A DNA stretch of 64,000 nucleotides from Panonychus citri (Eukaryota > Arthropoda > Arachnida > Trombidiformes > Tetranychidae), in assembly GCF_014898815.1 (NCBI RefSeq), contig NW_026515511.1:1-64000 (forward strand), read 5' to 3'. Shown in pieces: positions 35,501-47,079 of the stretch. Position numbers and translations under genes: made by a program. The notes beneath the pieces are model-generated. The model did not search any database and was not told the origin of the DNA. It saw nothing but the letters and a program-made list of their open reading frames with translations. Positions within the stretch are counted from its first letter, which is position 1; each line of letters starts with the position of its first letter.

Positions 35501-38500
35501 GATGACTTATACCCCTTGACTTACTGCTGATTAGTTTAATTGTTGATTGAATTGAATATTTATTCCATTATATTAACATTTCATCCATTTCACAATCACA
35601 GGGTTTACTTTAATCCGATTGGAAAATGCTGAAAATATTAGATGAAAAAAAAAGTAATTATATTATATTAATTTGCCATCAACGAATAAAAAATCGCGCA
35701 TCTTCAATATCGTAATCCCATAGATCTAAAGATTCTGAGCTTCTTTACCTGTCTACGGCTTAATTCAATTTAAATTGATTGCATCCGTTTGAATTCATCA
35801 AATCACATCATGATCATCCTATTGATTCTCGTTTGTATTCATATAAAGGAAGACAACAAAGAAAAAGGAAGATGAAAAAGATGAAAATTCTGTATACATA
35901 TTACCATGGAAATGATTTTTTCGTACAAAATACAAAGCAGATTATCATAGTACATGTATACGAACTGAGATGGAAAAATATGATGAAACTTCAAGAACAA
36001 GATGGTAACATGAGCAAGAAGCTAATTCAGAGAAATTGATGAAAGTTTCTGAACCATGAGTTTTCAGGGAATTTGTTAAATCTCAATATGAGTTATGAGA
36101 AAAGGGGTTCGAGCTGATGATGGGAAAGAAAACTTTTTTCCTCTCAATCGACTTAACCTTTACAATGAACAGTTTTACTCTCTTACATGATATTCATTTT
36201 ACAAGTATCATGAAACTATTTGAGGTTCTAATTTATTAAATATCATCATCATTATAGTCAAAATCTCATTTGAATGATGATTCAATTTAAAGTCATCATC
36301 TTATTAGGCTTGTAAAACTCATAAAAATGTAAAATTCATGAAACAAAGACTTTGTAACTACCATGAAAATGATGATTACTCAGTAATTTCAATTTGATAG
36401 TCTGAGAATCACAAGCATCTTAGTTGACAAGATCTCAAGAAAACCTTAACGAGCTCAAATGATTCTTAGTTAGAGTTCAGTTCTTACATCATGAAAATCT
36501 CATAAAACTTAATTTATCTCTCCCTCTCTTTCTTGAAAACAGATTCTCATCTCAGGGAATTTGTTTCCTGGTTAAATTGTGATTGAATTCATATTTCAAT
36601 TAAGATAATAATAGAATCTCATCCTTGTAACCTTTGTTATCACATTCATCTAATCACAATTTACCTGAAATGTTCAATCTTAATTTATAAACTATCATCT
36701 AATATAATTATCTAATCATCATCATCTCCAGGTAGAAACCATGTTATCGCTTCCAGTAATTTGTAGTAGTTAATCACAATTAAATGTTAATATTACATTT
36801 ATAAAGCTAATTGAGTTGATACAAAATAATTAATGAACTAGCAAAAAGCAAATTAGATTAATAATTATCACTAATCAAGTATATTAATACATTTTGAACA
36901 ATAAATTGGTCAATAATTAAATAAGTAATTATATATATATACTATTAGACTAATCAGTTGACTAATTAACTTATAACAACATTATCATACTCTTGATAAT
37001 ATTAAACTAACTGGGAAGGATGAAATGAAAGTGGATTGATAAAGTTAATCCAAGTAAAAATTTATCAGTTAATCAACTGACAATTCAACTAATAATGTTT
37101 CTGCCCTGAGGCAATTCAGGTTATTACATATTAATATTATCTTGTTATTATTATTATTATTATCATTTTGTAGCATTTGAGGAGTAAAAAAAGTAATAAT
37201 ATTTTGCCTTAAGATGTTGACTCTAAGGTTGATTGATAATCTTTATTGTACTTTTAATTGTTGTGAACAATTAAAGGCCAATTTAGGAAAGATACAATTT
37301 ATATCCACTCTAATCATTTGATTGTTCGTGATTGCTCAATCAATTCTGACTTTTGCTTGAAAATTTCAATTATTCATTTGATTCAAGTTGAAAATGATTA
37401 ATTTGTAATGATTGTTTCAACTGTAATTGTTTCATGCTAAACATCATGAATCAAACCATTCATGATTATATTAGTTCATTGAATATTAATGAACTTTTTA
37501 GTTGATTTTTTTTTATGTATTTACATTTTATGTACTTGTAATCTTCATGAAGTAATGATATTGTGTAATTCCTGGTTCATTGTAATGAAGATTATAATTA
37601 AAGTATTGACATTTTTTTTTGAATATTGAATATCAAAATTAAATGACAAATATAAAATTAGCTGATAAGTTATTAAGCTGAAATTTTGTTTACCTTTAGT
37701 TGAATGAAACTTTCTCATGTTACTATTAGATGTTTATTCATAGTATATTGTTTACTCATGATAAAACTTCAGGATCTTATTAATGGTTAACAATTGTAAT
37801 TATGTACTGTTAACGAAAAGTTAATTGAAATATGAGAACTACAGGAAAATTGTGAATCATAATAATCAGATGAACAATCCACATGCAATGATGCAGAATA
37901 TAAATTGAACTAAGAGTGAAGCGAAAAACTGAAAAGTTCAGTAAATATGAATATTTATACTTCAATAAATAATAGTAAATGTTCAATAAGAAAATTGAAT
38001 TCATCCCCTGACCCTCTCTCAGAGATTAAACATAATGATGTAAACAATAAGAAAAGCCTATGCCCTGAATAATTCTGAAAGACTATTATTATCCTCATGA
38101 ATTGGAACAAATTTTTTTTGTCTTTCCATCCATTCAATGTTTCGTTTGAGTGTTAATGCATATTAATTGTAAGAAAACTGAGTAATTGTCTCATCAATTA
38201 CGGTTATATATATACATAAAGTGTTTGAACAAATTGTTATCCAAGTAAAAACCCCATGATTATATTCATGTATCTCAGGGTAATCCTGATAAGAATGCTT
38301 TCAATAAGCAGTCAACAATCAACTAATAACAACAATTGATAATATTCATGCTTGTTAGTTAAAGGTAATGTCAAAAAGTTATTTTCACACTTGGAAAAAG
38401 TTAAGATTATTATCATTATTTGTATGATTACTTAGTTGATCATTATTGTTATCATTCAGTCTCATGTTTGATATTGTTGTTTATATTATTTTCATGCTCA

Positions 38501-41500
38501 TCTTCAGAACTCATGGAAATAACCAGGGTGGAGAGTGGAAGTAGCTAATAGAAGAATCCTTTGCAATTCTATTATTTTTTATTCTTCGTTTTTGTTTTGT
38601 TTATCTGAATACTAAAAGAGAGAAAGAGCAAAAAAAATGTCAACAATATAATCTGAATGATGAATTCGGTGTACTTTTCTTGTTGTTATTGTTTCTTTCA
38701 TGATACTACTCGGAGTAAATATCACCCTGAATCTATTTACTCTCTCATGAACATTCAAAAATAACAACAATGTTCCACTTTTGTTTCCAAAGTTTTTCCT
38801 CTTTCACCAAGTAACGATTATCTCTCGGATTCTGTAACAAGATTTCATTTCATCATCATGGTGAAAATAATGATGAGAAATGTCCTCGTGTCTTTAAATA
38901 AAAGATAAGTCAAAGGTTAACATATGAATAAAATTTATGTTCTTCAACTTACCTAATAGCTGAGATAGAATTCACCATGATAAAAAAAGAAGCTCATGAT
39001 CCCATGGCAATTATTTAGTATGATACTAGTTGGAAATAAAGTTAAACTGGGAGATGAAGTGTTGAAAACACTGATAGTTGATTATGGTGACAATTCATGG
39101 GATCATTTATCATGAGTGAAAGAAAATGGGTAATGATCATGGTGATAAAATGAGTTATTAAAATATCATCTAATGTTAATAACAATGTTAACTCGATAGC
39201 ACTCACTTAGTTTTCTTGATAGGCAATCAATTTACTAAATTATGACAATTATTGTTGACGATAAAATTGTTGTCTAAGCAAATTGCAACACCCAAATTTC
39301 ATCACTCATACAATAATTGTAGTGATAAAAAGTTAACCTGATAAAGTTAATGGTGCTTTTATCCTTAACTCAATCAATTCCTGGTTAAGGAAATGAATTA
39401 TCAATAAATGAGTTGAAACATTGTGTTTAAATTGATGTGTCACCTCGCGATTATCATGAAATGTCACAGACAATTGATGAGTTTCATAATTTGCTTTCTC
39501 TTTCATCATGATAACCTAAATTTCCTGTTTAAATGTTTGAATTGGCTGAATTTTAGAAAGGAAAAAAGCTCATTTATAATAAAAGAAAAATTCTTTGACA
39601 ATTTGGTTTTTCGTTATTCTTTTTCCTTCCATCACCTCGAATAGATGTGAACTAACTGTCCAAGGGTGACAATGACCCAATGGTCAATGGTTTAAGTTAT
39701 GGTCAAGTTATTTTTAATATGGTGACAAAAATTTTCCTCACTTCATTTATCTTAAAAAGTTTTTTCAGTCAACTTTTCTCACAACATTGAAAAGTTCATT
39801 CTCATTGAATTCTCACTATCATGGTGGTGATAAGATCTAAATTGTTTGTTTTTCCTCGAGTCAATTAAGGAAAAGTTTCAACAAGATAAACAATCTTTTT
39901 TAGATTAATCGCCATTGATTAGTAACAATCAATTGATTCAGTTGATACAAAAGCAAGAGAAATTGCTAAAAAGACTCAAAATCTAACACATGATGGATTT
40001 CATGATAAAACGATAAGTCATGAAATGAGAAGGTTCAAAAATCGCTGATTTATTTTCAGATTTTCTGGTCATTATCATCTAATTGCAATGATTTGAATCC
40101 AGAAAAAAAAGTATTAGAAAAAGTTTCAACAACAATTAGCCATTCATTTGATGTTGATTCAATTTAATTCAACAATTAGATTGAGTTAACATGATTAAAG
40201 TATTTGATTTGAGGTAGCAAATTAAATCTATTAATCTGAATAACTTTTTAAAGGCTACAGCTAAATTGTTATCACAATTTAACATAGACATCAAGAGTAA
40301 CATGATTAGATTAACATGTCAATCAAATTAGAAACAGAAAGTTGCAATTAGTTTGATTAAGGTCAAGATTGTCAAGTTTTTAAAACTGTCACAATTTATA
40401 CTTGAAAAGTTAAAGTTGATCAGAGTTAATCAACTGATAATAATCATCAAGATAAATTGTCACAATGAACAACAGTTAATCTGACAATTTGTTTGACTTT
40501 TTTTTCACCAATTTTTCAATAATCTCATTTTGATTGTGTTGTCATTGTAACTGTTAATTAAGTTGATTCAGTTGTATTTTTTATTACCCAATCAACAACA
40601 ATGTGAACAGAAATGATAATCTATCAAATTATCATCATCATCTTATAATAAATAAAATTGGTTGACAACAAATTGTAGGTAACAATCAATCAAATAATTT
40701 CAATTATCATTATTGTTCAAATCAAATACAATTTATAACATAAATCATTGGATAAAGTTAATTCAGCTTGACAGTATTATCATTATTTTCAATTTACATG
40801 ATTAGTTTAATCCAATTATTATCCAAAAGGGATGTTTACTTTTTTTTTCATTCATTTTCACATATCATGTTTCAGGAATACATTTTTCATCAGATTACCA
40901 TTGATGATTATCTGTATTCATGGTAATTTGAACGGTAATTTATTGAATGGTTAACGATGAATATAATTTTCCCAATCAATTGTTGTTATCAATTGAATTT
41001 CAATAATGATCATGATAGTTATCAAGTTGACTTTGATTGAAAAGTATTGAGATGAAGTGATGAAAAGTTTGCAACACATCAATTGATTGTAATCAGAATC
41101 AATATAAATACGAGACAATATTATTTATGTGAATATCAATTGGATTGAACTTTTTTGTTCTCAGGGGGGAAGAAAAAAAAATGAAGAATTTCATCAACTT
41201 TTCTTATATTATAAAGAATAGAAAAAAAAACTGAGAATTCTGTAAGTTTATCTCATGTTGCTTCTGAAAGGATGTCTTGTATTTACCGAGTTATTATTAT
41301 CTAAATCTGACACTGAGATGAAATTTCTCATATTTGTTAGATAATAAAATGCTAGGTTAAGGTTTTATTTTCACTGTGAACAAAAAATAACTTTAAAAAG
41401 ATAATGTTATCATGTTGTATACTGAGAATCACCTAATGGAATACCTAAGGTCTCAATAGAAAAATTCTTAGCATTTGGTTACTTCTATCGGAAGATATTA

Positions 41501-43104
41501 GTACATGAGAATAGATGTAAAAGAGAAACTTGTAAGTTGGAGGATTCGAAATGATTTATTGTCATTGTTCTAAGTATATGAACAAACAAGAGAAAAAGGA
41601 AACAAAAGAAAACAGATTATTTGAAAAATTCGGTGAAAAATATCATGGGAATCATTGAGGGATAATTGTTATTCTAGTAATATCGCTAATACATATTAGA
41701 TGTACTACTCATCCTCTTTTTGTTTGTATGTTTTTCTGTGTCTCTGTTAATAGTTTTCTCAAATCATCATGATGATCAATCTTTAATGATGAACAGATTT
41801 GTGATCAAAACCAAAAGAGTGAGACTTGAAAACTACATGGGAATTCAATGGTGACTCTATTTTTCATATATATTAATAATAATAACCATCTTTCTCTGAG
41901 TGTCTCTTCATATCATCTTCTTTACCTTCATTCCATGATGATGATGTATCATCATATTCAGTTGACATGATGATGATTCCCTTTTATACTTGAATGTACA
42001 TTGAATAATCAATCAATTTTATCATCACAATATTGTCAATCTATAAACTGGTCATCAACCAGAATCAAAGTAAACATAATCTGTCCATGGATTGAGTTGT
42101 GAGTGTGAAAATAAAAGTTTATCTTATTGTTATCAACAATTATTGTTTGGTCAGTTGATATTAAATTGTTGCTAATAAATTTATTAGTATAAAAACCATT
42201 ACAATCAACAAATTTCTCGAGAAAAGTTCAACCTTTTCCATGTAGAGAAACCGAGATAATTAATAAATGGATTAAAATTGACTATTGAGTCAAGGGAATA
42301 CCATTTACACCATATACAGATTATCGTCAGAACTTTTTTGAAATTTCAGTCTCCATATTTGCTATCATGTAATATCTATTAGCATCCAGCCTAGAGTTAC
42401 ATGAACTTTTATTCAATCATTTTTGCTGCCATATTTATGATAAAGTAATCAATTGATGCTAAAGTGATGCAAAATATTATATTGCTGAATTTATCCTAGA
42501 TGAACTTATCATGATAATAAGATTTAAACTGTTACAATTTAGGGAACGATAAAGGAATTGCTACAATTTATATCTAACAAGGGAAAATAACATTATTTTG
42601 ATATTTTTTTTCTGTTTTCTCTAAATTTTCAATTCAATGTTTATTTATCTCTCATGAAAATATCAGTTGAAATTGGTTTTCATGGGGCAAAATATATGAG
42701 CCTTAACACCAGAATCTGCACTAATGCAATTGATAGATGATCAGAAATTCAAGTAACAAAATCTAATTTCGTAAAAGAAACAGAAACGATAAAAAAAAGA
42801 ACACAGAACAAATAAAATAATAAGAGGATAGAATGTGAAGAAAAAAAAATATTAGATAACATGAATATTTTCATGAGACTTTGTTCATTTGTCTTTACCG
42901 TTATTCACAAGTAAGGACAGTGACAAATATTATCAGGTAAAAGACTTTAATATGAAATTATTATTATCACTTGACATTCTTGAGAACAGAATTTACTTTT
43001 TCAACAACTTGATGAGAAATAAAAATCTCTATAAATATTGAAACCACCCTGATACAGAAATCTTTTCATGAGGTTCACTTGAACTACCTGAGCAATTTGA
43101 TTAC

Positions 43105-43249
43105 CTGTGAATGCTGAGGAAAATGCTGACTTGGGATTGACTTTGAAAACTTTGAAATTCATAGTCTCCCCTGTTTTCCTCATGTCATACATAACATTCA
43201 AGGATTCTGAACAACGTGTTCTGAATAATATTTCATTATGATCAAAACT
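43105..43249 (-). CDS. Orphan exon-like segment, unrecognised
   Basis: Acceptor TTGCAG at 43250-43251 and donor ACAG|GTAATC at 43105 frame a 48-codon segment (FDHNEILFRTRCSESLNVM, then YDMRKTGETMNFKVFKVN). Amino-acid composition is balanced, unlike the surrounding repeat-driven frames. No neighbouring exon with fitting phase was found. It may be an exon of an unseen gene, a decayed exon or chance. Confidence 0.25.
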
Positions 43250-43653
43250 CTGCAAGGTGAAAATAAAGCTCAGTTATCAGCAGTATTTTCTGTTCATTGA
43301 TTAACTTTCTATTGAATATTAATCATCAGCATTTAGTTAATTATTTGCAACATAAATCTACACGTGTAGCCATTAAAATCTGTCAAAATGTTTCCAATCT
43401 AATGAATATTATCATAATGAATCAACTGTTATTATTTTCTGCCTTTGTTGGAATCACCATGATGCATGATGATGATAATATCTTTTACTTTGTTGTTGAA
43501 TTGCCTCTTCAATAATCCCTTTTTTTTCAAGAGTCGGTTTCATGTGAGGAGGAAAAAAGATTCAAGTTATAATTAATATTACTTTAATCATGGAAATAAT
43601 AATAATCTGGTGAATATTTTCATAGAGTTCTGCTCAGTATGTTCAGAATTTTT

Positions 43654-43818
43654 CTAATTACAAATACGTTGTTCCAAGGTTTCTTCATGTTCCTTTATAT
43701 TAATATATCTTTTCGCCTTATTACAATATATTCCCCCACTCTCTTTCTGATCGCTGTCAAAATCAATAGGAACTTTATATCGTTCGCCCAGGGAGTTTTT
43801 TCCGCACCTCCAGACACC
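43654..43818 (-). CDS. Orphan exon-like segment ending in a stop, unrecognised
   Basis: An acceptor-like ATTAG precedes a 54-codon frame reading GVWRCGKNSLGERYKVPIDF and SDQKESGGIYCNKAKRY before a TAG at 43654-43656. The DNA is locally more GC-rich than its flanks, which supports a coding origin. The plus strand is also open across it. No family recognised; a gene relic is the simplest reading. Confidence 0.22.
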   Translation of the reverse strand, partial: GVWRCGKNSLGERYKVPIDFDSDQKESGGIYCNKAKRYINIKEHEETLEQRICN

Positions 43819-45016
43819 CTAATTATCTTGATAACTACATGGATATTCAGGGAAATAGAGGGATAGAATTTCTTGTTACTGATATTCATTAAATTCTGTA
43901 TAATTCACTCATGTTAATTATATAAGTCGAAGAGTAATTTCATTAATTAATCACTTTCATCTATCGATGAGTAAAAAAATATTTTATTGATCGATAATTA
44001 AGTTGATCGTAATTAATAATGAAATTGATTATATTCACTGATGACATTAATGATAACTGTTCATCACAAAAGTTTGATTAAAAATTAATTATCATTGAAA
44101 ATCAATAGTTACCTTAACTTTTATTGATTGTAAATTGTTTCTAAATTAAATGATGTCAATGAATAACAATGAAGCTCACAATTAAAAGTTGGTCACACAA
44201 TTAACCAATTAAATGAGCACAAATATCTATTGATTGTATCCAAACGTGAGTAACAATGACGCAGAAACAATTAATCAAATCAATTTGATTGTTTATTATT
44301 GAAAACATTGAACAATTCAACTTTGATTATCGGTGACATTGTAATGGATTTAACTTATTTTTTTATTGATTGTTGAACATTTTCATTGAGTTAATGGTGA
44401 AAATTGACTGATTTAAAGTCAGTAGTTAGATTAACTGAATTGTAATTGTAACGATTTTTTTTCTCACAAATTAATCATTTAAAAAGTGATAACAGAAAAA
44501 ACTTTGTTCACTCTAAGTATAAATTGTCATCTTTAACGGTTTAGTGTTGAGTTGAATTCATGATAAAATTCAATAATCAACTGAGAATATAATGTTCATG
44601 ATGATATTATTTCTCCAGGGTGATTCATTCACCCCTGAAAATAGCATCGACTCAGAATAAGCTCGAAAAAAGTTCCATATCACCGACATATTCATTATTC
44701 TTATGACAATAAGTAACATCATTAACCTTTTTTTGGTCCTTCGGTTTACCTCATCATCATTACATGAAATTCAAGTTCTAAATCAATTTCGTTGATTCAT
44801 TTTACAAATTGGTTAATCAATCTAACAAATTGTCCACTTTATCTTGACAATTGGTCGCTAGATAATTAATTTATTATCTAGTGGATTAGATTTGATCTAA
44901 CTTGTTAACAGTTCAAATCTCTTCAATATGATAACAGTGATACCCAAAGAAACTTGATTAAAGTTAAACTCATAGGAAATCGTGAGGATGAAAAGGATGA
45001 GCATTGAAAGTTTTAT

Positions 45017-45028
45017 CTTTCGATGGAT
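45017..45028. repeat. Left copy of 12-bp flanking repeat (target-site duplication)
   Basis: ctttcgatggat occurs here and again at 47068-47079, directly outside the transposon ends. Mutator-like elements usually make 8-11-bp duplications, so one or more of the 12 bases may match by chance. Confidence 0.75.
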
Positions 45029-47067
45029 CTGGTATCAGCTGAGCAAAAGACTGGTGAGCAATAAGTCAACTGAGCAAATGACACCTGCGCAAAAATCAAT
45101 TGAGCAAAATTGAGGGCGCTTCGATCACAATCAAATTAACATGGAAAAACTCATAGGGATACTATAGTAGTTTAATTACAGAGATGAAAATGGTATTTTA
45201 TTATAATTCATGGTAAATTAGGATATAAAAGTATCTTCTGCGCACAAGTATGAACAACGCGCATCCTTTTTTTCCGCTTCAGAAACTTTGGCCTTAATCG
45301 ACAATTGAAATTCGATTAGAATCTGATAATTTTGTGTAGTATTTTATCTTATCAATGAATTCGAACGGAGTCAAATGGCCTAAAGAATACTCTGCGGTCA
45401 AGTTTTGAATTCGACGATTTATGTCCAGAGTTTTCCGCTCAGTAACGTTAATTGTTGCACCGAACGAGGCCATAAGAAGATTAGTTTCAAAACTGTTTTG
45501 GTGTTGAATTATTTTCTCAATGAATATCCAAAGATTCGCGTGATTCCTTCCCATACTCTTATTTAAAGCAAAATGCCAACCTTCAACGTGATTGTTTGTC
45601 CGTGGGTCACGATCGTTGTAATGGTTCCAGGTCGAAACAGGAAATCTCGAGTCATCGAGTAAATATGTAGATTTGAAGTAATGAATGAAATCATCAAGAT
45701 TATCTAGTTGAGGGGACTCAGAGACAATCCAATCAAAAGTGTCATGAATATCGACAATATTTAGAAAGGGTAAGGCCGAAATTCGCCTGATGGTCTTATA
45801 AACTTCTGAGTTTTGTTCATTGTACAAATCTCTCAGTTGATGCTTAACCACATTCCTCCAGATATTTTGGCCAAAATGAAATAGACACGATTTAAGTGTA
45901 CAGGCGGGAAAACATGTTTTGATTGCTTTCATTGAGGCCATTTCGAAATCAGTTGTGAAAAAATCAGGGTTCCAGGTCAGATTAATAGCAGCACACAAAT
46001 CCTGTACCAATCTTATAAGACGAAGGTAGGTGTTGTAATTAGCTGACGGGATCAAGGCATAAACCGTTGGAATCATTACTCCGTTCACCATCACATGAAA
46101 AGTGTATAACGAATGGAAAAGTTTTGGTACACTTTTAAAAGTTCCATCAGCATACACATGATCAGATGAGCTGAGATAATTTAGGAATTTGTCTGTTGCA
46201 AATATAAGTATTTTTTCTGAATCACCATCACTAATTCGAAAAAAAGTTTCATTGTCGAAGTTGTTTCTCAATTTATCAGGAATTGTGATTTCTGCACGGT
46301 TAGCAGGTAAAGGTGGGTATCGAGAGGAACGAGCGCGCGATAAAGTTTTTTTTAAGCTTCGAAAAGTTTTTAGAGAAGCACCAACAATATCACCTTGATG
46401 AGTTTGCATTATATCATTTGAACTTTTTTGGTAACAACTTTTTAGATTAGGAAAGTTTTCGAGTTTAACGTAATCTTTTCCTTTGTTTCGTTGTTCGATT
46501 TGGATGATTTTATCGAGTTGTTGTCCATGATTATGGGCTGAAGAGTTTTTAATAGTTCCGAGCTCCATGGTTAATTTACCTGGACAGTTTTTCTCACAAC
46601 ATGTCCAATATTCGCAACTATTTGTCACTACACGTTTTCTATATATAAAATTTGATTTAATCAACAAGTTTGCATTTCGAGTTGATTTAATGAACCGATA
46701 ATCCATAATCAGTGATAATTAAAACTAAATAACTCACAAAACTAATCAAAATATTAACTTTCGAAAACTATTGAAAATTTGGTACAAGATGTCGAATGAA
46801 TGATAAAAAACGAATGAGAAACAAAGAAAATAGACATTCTGTTAAATTCAGTTCAATTTATTCAAGTTGATTATCTTCATGAAAAATCCCTAAAGAAGTT
46901 TAATTAGTCTAAAAAGGTTTATTTCTTAAATATCCCAAGAAATCAAAATTAAGAAGTTTTTTTATTTAAACTTTTTATTTTATTTTTGCTCAAATGACTT
47001 TTGCTTAATTGAATTTTGCCCAATTGTTCATTTGCTTGATTGAAATTTGCCTAAATGAGACGAGCCC
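45029..47067 (-). mobile_element. Mutator-like DNA transposon (MULE), apparently complete
   Basis: An element of 2039 bp bounded by the 12-bp direct repeat ctttcgatggat. Both ends consist of imperfect ~16-bp tandem units with the core TGAGCAAAA, in opposite orientation: five units at about 45038-45112 on the plus strand, and matching units in reverse complement at about 46980-47060 (ttttgctcaaatga, ttttgcttaattga, ttttgcccaattgt). They form imperfect terminal inverted repeats. The only gene inside is an intact single-exon MULE transposase at 45294-46706. Intact coding and a clean duplication suggest a fairly recent insertion; current activity is unknown. Confidence 0.82.
45294..46706 (-). CDS. 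MULE transposase with FLYWCH-type zinc finger
   Basis: A single exon of 470 aa. The N-terminal FLYWCH-like zinc finger (residues about 1-62) shows YWTCCEKNCPGKL with Cys-x4-Cys and a later HNH. The transposase core follows: first catalytic Asp in HVYADGTFKSVPKLF, second Asp in FFTTDFEMASMKAIK, a CLFHFGQ Cys-x2-His motif, and the probable catalytic Glu in NNHVEGWHFALN. These are the marks of the MULE/Mutator DDE family, which cuts the element out and inserts it elsewhere in the nucleus. The C-terminal helices look complete. No frameshift or internal stop. Domestication is unlikely because the ends and the duplication are preserved. Confidence 0.92.
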   Translation of the reverse strand: MDYRFIKSTRNANLLIKSNFIYRKRVVTNSCEYWTCCEKNCPGKLTMELGTIKNSSAHNHGQQLDKIIQIEQRNKGKDYVKLENFPNLKSCYQKSSNDIMQTHQGDIVGASLKTFRSLKKTLSRARSSRYPPLPANRAEITIPDKLRNNFDNETFFRISDGDSEKILIFATDKFLNYLSSSDHVYADGTFKSVPKLFHSLYTFHVMVNGVMIPTVYALIPSANYNTYLRLIRLVQDLCAAINLTWNPDFFTTDFEMASMKAIKTCFPACTLKSCLFHFGQNIWRNVVKHQLRDLYNEQNSEVYKTIRRISALPFLNIVDIHDTFDWIVSESPQLDNLDDFIHYFKSTYLLDDSRFPVSTWNHYNDRDPRTNNHVEGWHFALNKSMGRNHANLWIFIEKIIQHQNSFETNLLMASFGATINVTERKTLDINRRIQNLTAEYSLGHLTPFEFIDKIKYYTKLSDSNRISIVD

Positions 47068-47079
47068 CTTTCGATGGAT
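47068..47079. repeat. Right copy of 12-bp flanking repeat (target-site duplication)
   Basis: ctttcgatggat, identical to 45017-45028 and placed immediately outside the opposite end of the MULE. Confidence 0.75.

Larger units (their letters stand above)
35501..45016. other. Gene-poor AT-rich region
   Basis: About 9.5 kb with no confident gene. Two exon-like patches on the minus strand near 43.1-43.8 kb are listed separately. TCATGA hexamers are unusually frequent here by eye. Sequence near 35501 may contain the GPCR promoter and a missed 5' exon. Confidence 0.5.
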
